From: an uncultured Pelagibacteraceae bacterium
GTDB lineage: Bacteria; Pseudomonadota; Alphaproteobacteria; Pelagibacterales; Pelagibacteraceae
NCBI GenBank assembly: GCA_902614975.1
Contig: CACMND010000008.1
Span: 1-55,306, forward strand
DNA length: 55,306 nucleotides
Reading direction: 5' to 3'
Below are positions 34,440 to 42,256 of the stretch, one piece after another. The translations under genes were made by a program, and so were the position numbers. Below the pieces are notes generated by a model, which ran no database searches, had not been told where the DNA came from, and worked only from the letters and a program-made list of their open reading frames with translations. The stretch's first letter is position 1. Each line of letters starts with the position of its first letter.

Positions 34440-35602
34440 GCACTTCTATATAATTTAGTCATAACAAATTCTCTATGACCTAGTGCTTCAGCACAAGTTA
34501 ATCTTCCGTTTGCAACTTTTATAGTGGCTTTGATTAATTCATCACCAGCTTCATCTAAATTCATTTCTCTTGATAAAATTTTAGAAACATCGACATCAAT
34601 ATGCTCACTCATGGTGCTAGCAGTTAAAGGATTAGCAGTTAGTTTTACTACTGGCTCAATTGGGTTTCCAATAATATTTCCTTGTCCAGTTGGGAATAGG
34701 TGAAGATTAAATCCTCCTGCCGCTTGTAAGGTAACACATTCAGCAGCAGCTGACGAAGTATCCATAAAGTATAATCCAGGACCTTTGGTTGGTTCTTCTG
34801 CTGGCTCTAGTACATCAATAAATTTGCATCCACCAATTTTTTGAAAGTTTCCAAATGCCTTTTCTTCAATTGTAGTAAGTCCACCAGCTATGTTTCCAGC
34901 TGTTGGTTGACTTTCAGAAAGATCGTCTGTTGCCTCTTTTAAAATAAAATCATTATAAGAACTCCATGTTTTTCTAAACTTTTCTTGAGCCTCAGGGGTT
35001 TTTCCTCTTTTTTCACAAACAGTCTCAGCACCTGTTAGCTCAGATGTTTCACCAAAACATAAATGAACACCAAGGGGCTCTAATTTATCCATTAAATTTC
35101 CAACTGTGGGATTTGATGCTAATCCAGATGTTGTATCAGACTCTCCACATTTAACTGAAATCCATAAGTCACTTATAGGACGTTCTTCTCTTTGTTTCTC
35201 AGATGCCCAAATTGAAAATTCTTGAGCTTTCTTTGAAACTCTTGCAATAGTATCTATATCTCCTACACCTTCTATACTAAAACCTTCAACTGGTTTTCCA
35301 GTTGTTGCAATTGCATCAACAATTCTTTTTGTCCATTTAGGCTCAATACCAATTACTATAACTGCTGCAACATTTGGATTTTTTCCTGTTCCAATCATTG
35401 TTCTAAAATGAAGCTCTAAGTCTGCTCCAAATTGTAATCTTCCATAAGAATGTGGAAGTGCAATCGTACCTTTAATATTATTAGCTACAGCTTCAGCGCA
35501 AGCATTTGAAATATCATCAACAGGAAGAATTATTACGTGATTTCTTGTACCTGTTCTTCCATCTTCTCTTTTATATCCTAAAAACGTTTTTGGAATTTCC
35601 AT
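34436..35602 (-). CDS. suyB: (2R)-sulfolactate sulfo-lyase beta subunit (UxaA C-terminal family)
   Basis: 388 residues. Starts with the UxaA/altronate-type [21 protein letters not shown], then [27 protein letters not shown] iron-site block (seen here as [19 protein letters not shown]), and [21 protein letters not shown]. Paired with a separate SAF-domain subunit, this is the split arrangement of SuyAB, which splits sulfolactate into pyruvate and sulfite. Altronate or galactarate dehydratase relatives share the fold; the next-door xsc strongly favours the sulfonate role. Confidence 0.88.
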   Translation of the reverse strand: MEIPKTFLGYKREDGRTGTRNHVIILPVDDISNACAEAVANNIKGTIALPHSYGRLQFGADLELHFRTMIGTGKNPNVAAVIVIGIEPKWTKRIVDAIATTGKPVEGFSIEGVGDIDTIARVSKKAQEFSIWASEKQREERPISDLWISVKCGESDTTSGLASNPTVGNLMDKLEPLGVHLCFGETSELTGAETVCEKRGKTPEAQEKFRKTWSSYNDFILKEATDDLSESQPTAGNIAGGLTTIEEKAFGNFQKIGGCKFIDVLEPAEEPTKGPGLYFMDTSSAAAECVTLQAAGGFNLHLFPTGQGNIIGNPIEPVVKLTANPLTASTMSEHIDVDVSKILSREMNLDEAGDELIKATIKVANGRLTCAEALGHREFVMTKLYRSA

Positions 35603-35603
35603 T

Positions 35604-35924
35604 TTACCACTTTTTAGTTTTTACGTTGTGAACATGTACATGCTCACCTTTTTTAATTGATTTTACTACTTTACCAATATCATGCCCGTACTTTAATATT
35701 GTATCTCCCTCGTTAAGATCAGTCATTGCAATTTTATGACCCAAAGGTATTTCATCCATCGATTGAATTTTTACTGATTTATCATTTTCCATAATCCAGC
35801 AATCACAGTCTTGTTTAGGAGTAATTTTTTCAATAACTACAACACCTACATTGTCTTTTTCATCGTGGATTATAATATCTGTGCCAGCCATTGTGACGAT
35901 TTCTTTGTTTGAAATTCGATCCAA
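35604..35924 (-). CDS. suyA: (2R)-sulfolactate sulfo-lyase alpha subunit (SAF domain)
   Basis: 106 residues from the Met at 35924 (a second Met lies at 35891). A single SAF domain: [49 protein letters not shown] and [14 protein letters not shown]. The SAF unit of UxaA-type lyases forms part of the active site with the beta subunit, whose ATG is one base after this stop. It diverges from xsc with 57 bases between, so both can share control. Confidence 0.88.
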   Translation of the reverse strand: MDRISNKEIVTMAGTDIIIHDEKDNVGVVVIEKITPKQDCDCWIMENDKSVKIQSMDEIPLGHKIAMTDLNEGDTILKYGHDIGKVVKSIKKGEHVHVHNVKTKKW

Positions 35925-35981
35925 TTTATATATGAATTGGTCACTTTGACAATTAAAAAATAGAATTAAGAAGGATTTGAT

Positions 35982-37767
35982 ATGGCTAAAATGACAACCG
36001 AAGAAGCTTTTGTAAAAGTTTTACAAATGCATGGTATCGAACATTCGTTTGGTATTATCGGTTCTGCATTCATGCCTATTTCTGATCTTTTCCCAGAAGC
36101 TGGAATAACTTTTTTGGGACGTTGCTCATGAAACAAATGGTGGATTGATTGCTGATGGTTACACGAGAGCAACTGGAAAAATGTCAATGGTGATTGCTCA
36201 AAATGGTCCAGGTATTACAGGACTTGTTACACCAATAAAAACTGCTTACTGGAATCATACTCCACTACTTTTAGTTACACCACAAGCTGCAAACAAAACT
36301 ATGGGCCAAGGTGGTTTTCAAGAAGTAGAGCAAATGAATTTATTTAAAGACATGGTGTGTTATCAAGAAGAAGTTAGAGACCCATCAAGAATGGCAGAAG
36401 TTTTAAACAGAGTAATAGAAAAAGCATTTAGAGGTTCAGCGCCTGCACAAATAAATGTACCAAGAGATTTTTGGACACAAGTTATAGATATAGAGTTACC
36501 TCCAATTGTAAGATTTGAAAGACAAGGTGGCGGGAAAGATGCTGTTGATAGAGCTGCAAAATTATTATCAGAAGCAAAATTCCCAGTAATTTTATCTGGT
36601 GCAGGAGTTGTTATAGGTGATGCGATTAATGATTGTAAAAAATTAGCAGAAAAGCTTGATGCACCTGTATGTAATGGTTATCAACATAATGATAGCTTTC
36701 CGGGAAGCCATCCATTAGCTGTTGGTCCATTAGGTTACAACGGATCTAAAGCTGCAATGGAATTAATTTCAAAAGCTGACGTTGTTTTAGCTTTAGGAAC
36801 AAGATTAAATCCATTTTCAACATTACCAGGATATGGAATTGATTACTGGCCAAAAGATGCAACAATTATTCAAGTAGATATGAACCCCGATCGTATTGGG
36901 TTAACTAAGAAAGTTACAGTTGGTATTTGTGGTGATGCTAAAATGGTAGCTCAACAGATATTAGAAAAACTTTCATCAAATGCTGGAGATAATAGTAGAG
37001 AAGATAGAAAAAATCTAATTCATCAAACAAAATCTGCATGGTTGCAAACTCTCACAAGTTTAGATCATGAGGATGATGATCCAGGAACTGTTTGGAATAA
37101 AGAAGCAAGAGAAAGAGATAAAGATAGAATGTCTCCAAGACAAGCATGGAGAGCTATTCAAGCTGGGATGCCAGAAGATGTTATAATTTCAAGTGATATT
37201 GGAAATAATTGTGCAATTGGTAACGCATACCCAACATTTGAAAAACCAAGAAAATATTTGGCACCAGGTTTATTTGGACCATGTGGATATGGATTTCCAT
37301 CTATTCTTGGAGCAAAAATTGGATGTCCAGATACTCCAGTTATAGGTTTTGCTGGTGATGGAGCATTTGGAATAAGTATGAATGAAATGAGCTCATGTGC
37401 AAGAGAAGAGTGGCCCGCAATAACGATGGTAATTTTTAGAAATTATCAATGGGGTGCTGAAAAAAGAAATTCAATTTTATGGTTCGATGATAATTTTGTA
37501 GGAACAGAGTTAGATCCAGAATTAAGTTATGCAAAAGTTGCTAATGCATGTGGATTAAAAGGTGTTATCGCAAATACAATGGAAGAAACTACAAAAGCTA
37601 TTAAACAATCGTGTGAAGATCAGAAAAAAGGTATTACGACATTTATCGAAATAATTCTAAATCAAGAATTAGGTGAGCCATTCAGAAGAGATGCTATGAA
37701 AAAACCAGTTAAAGTAGCAGGTATAAGCAAGAGTGATATGAGACCTCAAAAGTCTCTTGTCAGTTGA
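35982..37767 (+). CDS. xsc: Sulfoacetaldehyde acetyltransferase, frame broken near residue 43
   Basis: A TPP enzyme of the acetolactate-synthase fold that turns sulfoacetaldehyde and phosphate into acetyl phosphate and sulfite. The ATG at 35982 has AAGGA upstream and starts MAKMTTEEAFVKVLQMHGIE; the frame stops at 36129. Removing one T from a six-T run at 36110-36115 restores ITFWDVAHETNGGLIADGYTRATGK and a ~595-residue protein, the usual length. Downstream are FGPCGYGFPSILGAK, the TPP-binding GDGAFGISMNEMSSC and NYQWGAEKRNSILWFDDNF. It diverges from suyAB and heads an operon with a FAH-family protein. Confidence 0.9.
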
Positions 37768-37791
37768 GATCAATAAAATTTCATAATAAAA

Positions 37792-38649
37792 ATGAAATTT
37801 ATCTCTTTCAAACATGATAATATTGAAAAGTTTGGAATTATTGAAAATAATTTGATAACTGATCTAACTGGAAAAATAGGTGCGGCTTCAAATTTAAAAG
37901 AATTAATAAAGATTAAAAAAATCAAAGAAGCAAAAGAATATGCTAAGAGTAATCCTGGTTCTATAAAAACTGAAGAAATTGAATACTCGCCCCTGATTCC
38001 TAATCCAGGTAAAATTATATGTGTAGGTTTGAATTACATTGAGCATGCAAAAGAAACAAATCGTACTGTTGAAGAAAACCCAGTTATATTTCACAGATTT
38101 CCAGAAAGCCAAACTGCTCATATGCAGGCAATACAAAGACCATCTGTATCCAAAAGTTTAGACTTTGAAGGTGAAATGGCAGTAATTATGGATGAAGGTG
38201 GTAAACACATTAAATCTGAAGAAGCATTAAAACACGTTGTTGGTTTTTCATGTTATAACGAGAGTACAATTAGAGAGTGGCAAAGACATACTAGACAATT
38301 TGGTATGGGAAAAAATTTTGAAAAGACAGGGAGTTTTGGTCCTCACATGGTTTTAGCAGAAGATATCCAAGATTATAAAAGTTTGACAATAGAGACAAGG
38401 CTTAATGGTGAAGTCATGCAAAATGCTAAACTAAGTCAATTAATTTTCGATATACCTATTTTAATTTCATATGTATCTAAAGCTATGGCTTGGCGAGCAG
38501 GAGATGTTTTGGTAACAGGGACTCCCGGTGGAGTAGGATCAAAAAGAAATCCACCTGTTTATATGAAACCTGGAGACAATGTCGAAGTTGAAATCACAAA
38601 TATTGGAGTTTTGTCTAATACTGTTAAAGATGAAATAATTCATCAATGA
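37792..38649 (+). CDS. Fumarylacetoacetate hydrolase (FAH) family protein
   Basis: 285 residues. KIICVGLNYIEHAKETN, the metal-ligand segment LDFEGEMAVIMDEGG, and GDVLVTGTPGGVGSKRNPPVYMKPGDNVEVEI are the FAH family marks. Members include acylpyruvases, oxaloacetate decarboxylases, hydratases and isomerases of 2-oxo acids. It follows xsc by 24 bases and overlaps the next gene by four. In this setting it may handle a 2-oxo acid linked to sulfonate breakdown; substrate is unknown. Confidence 0.9.
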   Translation: MKFISFKHDNIEKFGIIENNLITDLTGKIGAASNLKELIKIKKIKEAKEYAKSNPGSIKTEEIEYSPLIPNPGKIICVGLNYIEHAKETNRTVEENPVIFHRFPESQTAHMQAIQRPSVSKSLDFEGEMAVIMDEGGKHIKSEEALKHVVGFSCYNESTIREWQRHTRQFGMGKNFEKTGSFGPHMVLAEDIQDYKSLTIETRLNGEVMQNAKLSQLIFDIPILISYVSKAMAWRAGDVLVTGTPGGVGSKRNPPVYMKPGDNVEVEITNIGVLSNTVKDEIIHQ

Positions 38650-38852
38650 GTAATAATTTAAAAGTTTCAATAATTATAATACTTGGAGTGATAGCATTGT
38701 ATATATCAACTCAGTATTATTCAGGTTTTAATAAAAGCAAAACTATTAAAGCGTGTATAATTGGAAAAGCTGAATTAGACTCAAATAAACCTGAAAGCGA
38801 AAGGCTCTCTGCTGATGAAGTTAAAAAATTTTGTGAAGATCAAATAAAATGA
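38646..38852 (+). CDS. Small membrane-anchored protein
   Basis: 68 residues: one N-terminal helix (VSIIIILGVIALYISTQYY) then a polar tail with two Cys, CIIGKAELDSN and KFCEDQIK, which could pair in the periplasm. It overlaps genes on both sides by four bases (ATGA), so it is clearly part of the xsc-FAH-aminotransferase operon. No family recognised. Confidence 0.8.
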   Translation: MSNNLKVSIIIILGVIALYISTQYYSGFNKSKTIKACIIGKAELDSNKPESERLSADEVKKFCEDQIK

Positions 38853-39997
38853 TGAAAAAATCAAAAAGATCAGATGTTGATCCATTTATAGTAATGGATG
38901 TAATGGAATCAGCAAGAATTGCAGAGGAAAAAGGTAAAGATATAATTCATATGGAGGTAGGGCAGCCAGGAACACCAGCACCTAAGATTGCAAAAGATTA
39001 TATTACTAATGAGATAAACAAAAACAATCTAGGCTACACCGTTTCACTTGGTCTACCTGCTCTAAGAACAAAAATTTCAAAGTTATATGGAGACTGGTAC
39101 AATTTAGATTTAAATCCAAATAGAATAGTAGTTACAACAGGCTCCTCTGGAGCTTTTATATTATCGTTTTCGGCATTGTTTGATAGTGGGGACAGAGTTG
39201 GAATTGGATCTCCAAGTTATCCTAGCTATAGACAAATACTAAAATCACTAAGTTTGGAAACTGTAGATATTCAAACAAGACTTCAAAATAGATTTCAACC
39301 TGTTCCAGAAGATATTACAGATAATAATTTAAATGGAATTCTTGTTGCATCGCCTGCAAATCCAACTGGGTCTATGTTAGATAAACAATCGCTAGAGAAT
39401 TTAATTAATACTGCAAATGAGAATAATGTAAGTTTTATTAGTGATGAAATTTATCATGGAATTCAATATGAAAATAATCCAACATCAGCTCTAGAGATCA
39501 CAGATAATTGCTATGTAATTAATTCTTTTTCAAAATACTTTTCAATGACTGGTTGGCGAATAGGGTGGATGGTTGTACCAGAAGATCATGTCAGACAAGT
39601 AGAAAGACTTTCGCAAAATTTGTTTGTTTGTCCTCCACACGCAAGTCAAGTTACAGCCCTTGCTTCATTAGATGCAAATGAAGAGTTACAATCGAATGTT
39701 GAGGTATATAAAAAAAATAGAGAGATACTTTTAGAAGAATTACCAAAAGCAGGATTAAAAAAGTTTTCACCACCTGATGGAGCTTTTTACATCTATGTAG
39801 ATATTTCTGAATATTCAAATGATAGCTTAGCTTTTTGTAAAAAAGTTTTAGATGAAGCAAATGTTGCTATAACACCAGGAATTGATTTTGATCAAAAAAG
39901 AGGAAATTCTACTATCCGATTCTCATATGCCAGAAGCACAAAAGATATAATTGAAGGTGCTAAGAGAATTAAAGATTTTATGTCTAAAAATTATTAA
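38849..39997 (+). CDS. Class I/II PLP aminotransferase
   Basis: 382 residues. VQ-type opening HMEVGQPGTPAPKIAKDYI, PLP-phosphate loop TTGSSGAFILSFSALFD, GILVASPANPTGSML (Asn/Pro), SDEIYHGIQYE (cofactor Asp/Tyr) and NSFSKYFSMTGWRIGW with the Schiff-base Lys. Substrate not readable; aspartate/alanine/aromatic or cysteate-type activity all fit. Last gene of the xsc operon, ending in a strong hairpin terminator, so a sulfonated amino acid such as cysteate is an attractive but unproven substrate. Confidence 0.88.
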   Translation: MMKKSKRSDVDPFIVMDVMESARIAEEKGKDIIHMEVGQPGTPAPKIAKDYITNEINKNNLGYTVSLGLPALRTKISKLYGDWYNLDLNPNRIVVTTGSSGAFILSFSALFDSGDRVGIGSPSYPSYRQILKSLSLETVDIQTRLQNRFQPVPEDITDNNLNGILVASPANPTGSMLDKQSLENLINTANENNVSFISDEIYHGIQYENNPTSALEITDNCYVINSFSKYFSMTGWRIGWMVVPEDHVRQVERLSQNLFVCPPHASQVTALASLDANEELQSNVEVYKKNREILLEELPKAGLKKFSPPDGAFYIYVDISEYSNDSLAFCKKVLDEANVAITPGIDFDQKRGNSTIRFSYARSTKDIIEGAKRIKDFMSKNY

Positions 39998-40043
39998 ATG
40001 GGGTCAGCTCAATTGGTTATTACCAAAAGAGCTCCCCATTTTT
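39998..40043 (+). terminator. Terminator of the xsc operon
   Basis: Directly after the TAA: ATGGGG pairs with CCCCAT, AGCTC with GAGCT (a 2-base bulge between), and TTGGT with ACCAA at the tip, followed by TTTTT. A long, strong intrinsic terminator. Confidence 0.88.
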
Positions 40044-40045
40044 AT

Positions 40046-40241
40046 GCCATTTTGGCCAAATCCATCAAATGGATTTAGTTTGTGTTATTTTTAATATGTG
40101 ATATCTCACCAGCTAAGTGTCAGGTGGCGTTATTCTAAGCATTTGCACCTCCTTCACTTATAAAAATAAGTTTTAGGTAGGTTGTATTCAACAAATTTAT
40201 TTCTATTTTTTATAAATATATTATTTGAATACAACCTGTCT
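40046..40241 (+). ncRNA. Structured intergenic region, candidate RNA with alternative hairpins
   Basis: 348 bases (39998-40345) hold no protein gene. After the terminator come hairpins at 40046-40056 and 40058-40076 (AAATCCAT/ATGGATTT). AGGTG at 40122-40126 can pair with CACC at 40107-40110 or with CACCT at 40146-40150. TAAGTG (40114-40119) pairs with CACTTA (40155-40160), yet ACTTAT (40156-40161) also pairs with ATAAGT (40166-40171) before TTTT. Then a 17-bp helix (40175-40191 with 40225-40241, 2 G-U pairs) closes an AT-rich loop. These could be a regulatory RNA; no Rfam family is recognised. Confidence 0.4.
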
Positions 40242-40345
40242 CTTTAGTAGATTCTCGATATCAAAATAATCAAAATATTCCCAAACTCTTAAATGAAACT
40301 TATGTCACAGAGACAGACAATAAATATATTTGTAATTAAAATCTC

Positions 40346-40537
40346 ATGAAAACAATATTTGTTATTGGATCAAAAAAACATACTTTAAAATACACTAGAA
40401 AAATGCCTGAGGGTGAAGTTAAGAAAATGAAATCTTTTGTTACAAACAAAGGGCAAAAACTTGAAAAAACTTCAAAATTTAAAATTTTAAAAGTATCAGA
40501 CGACAAAACTTCAAGAACTTTCAAAATCAGTCTTTAA
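40346..40537 (+). CDS. Small basic hypothetical protein
   Basis: 63 residues, Lys-rich, beginning MKTIFVIGSKKHTLKYTRKM with repeated short beta-like stretches and no membrane segment. It lies 9 bases before the photolyase gene in the same direction. The complementary frame (40336-40524) has a rival ORF, but this one has the better context and codon pattern. I do not recognise a family. Confidence 0.6.
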   Translation: MKTIFVIGSKKHTLKYTRKMPEGEVKKMKSFVTNKGQKLEKTSKFKILKVSDDKTSRTFKISL

Positions 40538-40546
40538 TTATTTAAA

Positions 40547-42004
40547 ATGAACAAAATCGTATGGTTCAGGAACGATCTACGTGTATCTAATAATGATGCA
40601 TTTAATGAGGCTGTAAAATCAGGAAAGATTTTACCAATTTACATATTTGATAAAGAATATCACAAATTACCTACATCAAGCTCATTCCATCTAGATTTTT
40701 TAAAATCATCATTAGACGATTTATCAAAAACACTAAGTGAAAAATATAATGCTAAACTCAATATATATTACGGAGATACATTAGAAATTTTAAGTCATTT
40801 AACTGATAAATTTAAAATAAATGAGGTTTATTCAAATATAATATTCAAGAACATGTATATAACTAACTTAGATAAAGAAGTTAATTTTTTATTTAAAGAA
40901 AAAAACATTAATTGGAAAATATCAAATCAATTTGGTGTTCAATTAAATCATAGAATAAGAAATAAATGGTCATATAATTGGAATAAATTTATAGATAGTG
41001 AAAGTGTAAATTCAAATTTAAATTGTGAGTTTATTTCAGATAATTATGTAGAGGATTTATCAAAAATAGAAACAAATAATTTAGAAAATGGCAAAATTCA
41101 AATTGGTGGAAGACAAAATGCACTTCAACTTTTAGATTCTTTCCTTAATCACAGATCAGAAAATTACCAAAAAGAAATGTCTTCACCGATAACAGGAGAA
41201 ACTTCTTGTTCAAGATTAAGCCCTCATATTGCATTCGGAAATATTTCTATTAAAGAAATTTTTAAAAAAACTAACGACAAGTTAAAATCTAATTTATCTT
41301 TTCCAAAAAAAAAATCCTTAATTGCTTTTAAAAGCAGGTTAGCTTGGCACTGTCATTTTATTCAAAAGTTATATGATGAACCAGAAATTGAATTTAGAAA
41401 TATGAATAGCGCTTATAATGGAATAAGAGAAAATGATTTTAATGAAGATTATCATTTAGCATGGAAAAAAGGAACTACTGGTTATCCATTTGTTGATGCT
41501 TGTATGAGGTATCTTAGAACTAATGGATGGATTAATTTTAGAATGAGAGCAATGTTAGTTTCATTTGCGTCTTATCAATTATGGCTTGATTGGAAAAAAA
41601 CATCAAAACATTTAGCACAATTATTTACAGATTATGAGCCAGGTATTCATTATTCACAATTTCAAATGCAATCAGGAACAACAGGAATAAATTCAATAAG
41701 AATTTACAATCCAATTAAACAATCAATTGATCAAGATCCTACAGGAGAATTTATTAAAAAATGGGTTCCAGAATTAAAAAACGTTCCAGGAAAATTAGTT
41801 CATGAACCATGGAAATTAACATTCATTGAACAAAAGGGTATAAATTTAGAAATTGGTAAAGATTATCCTTCACCAGTAGTTGATAATAAAATATCAACAA
41901 AAATTGCGAAAGAAAAAATCTGGAATGTTAAGAAAACAACAGAAGCAAAAATTATTTCAGCTGAAGTATTAAATAAACACGCGAGCTTATCTCAAAGAAG
42001 GTAA
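40547..42004 (+). CDS. Cryptochrome/photolyase family flavoprotein
   Basis: 485 residues. The N-terminal alpha/beta domain starts MNKIVWFRNDLRVSNNDAF. The FAD domain shows RLSPHIAFGNISIKEIF, TGYPFVDACMRYLRTNGWINFRMRAMLVSFASYQLW and RIYNPIKQSIDQDPTGEFI. The class-I segment that normally reads D-D-A-NxGGWQW appears as DYEPGIHYSQFQMQSG, so the flavin N5 neighbour differs from standard CPD photolyases. It may repair UV lesions with light or act as a photoreceptor. This is a divergent subgroup, not a classic PhrB. Confidence 0.88.
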   Translation: MNKIVWFRNDLRVSNNDAFNEAVKSGKILPIYIFDKEYHKLPTSSSFHLDFLKSSLDDLSKTLSEKYNAKLNIYYGDTLEILSHLTDKFKINEVYSNIIFKNMYITNLDKEVNFLFKEKNINWKISNQFGVQLNHRIRNKWSYNWNKFIDSESVNSNLNCEFISDNYVEDLSKIETNNLENGKIQIGGRQNALQLLDSFLNHRSENYQKEMSSPITGETSCSRLSPHIAFGNISIKEIFKKTNDKLKSNLSFPKKKSLIAFKSRLAWHCHFIQKLYDEPEIEFRNMNSAYNGIRENDFNEDYHLAWKKGTTGYPFVDACMRYLRTNGWINFRMRAMLVSFASYQLWLDWKKTSKHLAQLFTDYEPGIHYSQFQMQSGTTGINSIRIYNPIKQSIDQDPTGEFIKKWVPELKNVPGKLVHEPWKLTFIEQKGINLEIGKDYPSPVVDNKISTKIAKEKIWNVKKTTEAKIISAEVLNKHASLSQRR

Positions 42005-42007
42005 AAT

Positions 42008-42145
42008 TTAATTACCGTAAGGTATTCCAACTAACTTTCCATTTTCATTATAAAAATAAAAAAAGTTCGGGTTTATTACTTTTGGCTTTTTTGAAAGCGT
42101 TTTAGATTTAATTATTGATTTATTTTTTTTTAATTTACGTTTCAC
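42008..42145 (-). CDS. Small basic protein (GTG start)
   Basis: A 45-residue frame converging on the photolyase gene. From GTG at 42145: basic first half rich in Lys, then VINPNFFYFYNENGKLVGIP. No other start is available before an upstream stop. The second half resembles a short beta hairpin. Support is weak: rare start codon and no good ribosome binding site. Confidence 0.4.
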   Translation of the reverse strand: MKRKLKKNKSIIKSKTLSKKPKVINPNFFYFYNENGKLVGIPYGN

Positions 42146-42256
42146 AACAAATAAATACTAAAAAAAATTAAGTAAACTATTGATAACTTTTCAACCCAGA
42201 TATGCATTTATTCTTAATCAATAAATTCAAATTAAGTATATCTATTCATTTACCTT

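Noticed and set aside
36110..36115. Programmed ribosomal frameshifting in xsc
   Set aside because: A T6 run alone could slip, but there is no downstream stem-loop or pseudoknot I can see, and xsc is not known to use frameshifting; a homopolymer count error is simpler.
35982..36131. A separate 49-residue gene before xsc
   Set aside because: Its sequence is the normal N-terminus of Xsc; the stop arises from one extra T, so it is part of xsc rather than its own gene.
39998..40345. tRNA, tmRNA, SRP RNA or 6S RNA gene in the long gap
   Set aside because: I looked for the T-loop, the tmRNA tag frame and acceptor, the SRP GGAAG core and a 6S-type open bubble and found none.
40336..40524. A 62-residue minus-strand hydrophobic frame opposite the gene at 40346
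   Set aside because: Hydrophobicity comes from reading Lys-rich AAA codons as TTT on the other strand; the plus-strand frame fits the photolyase direction.
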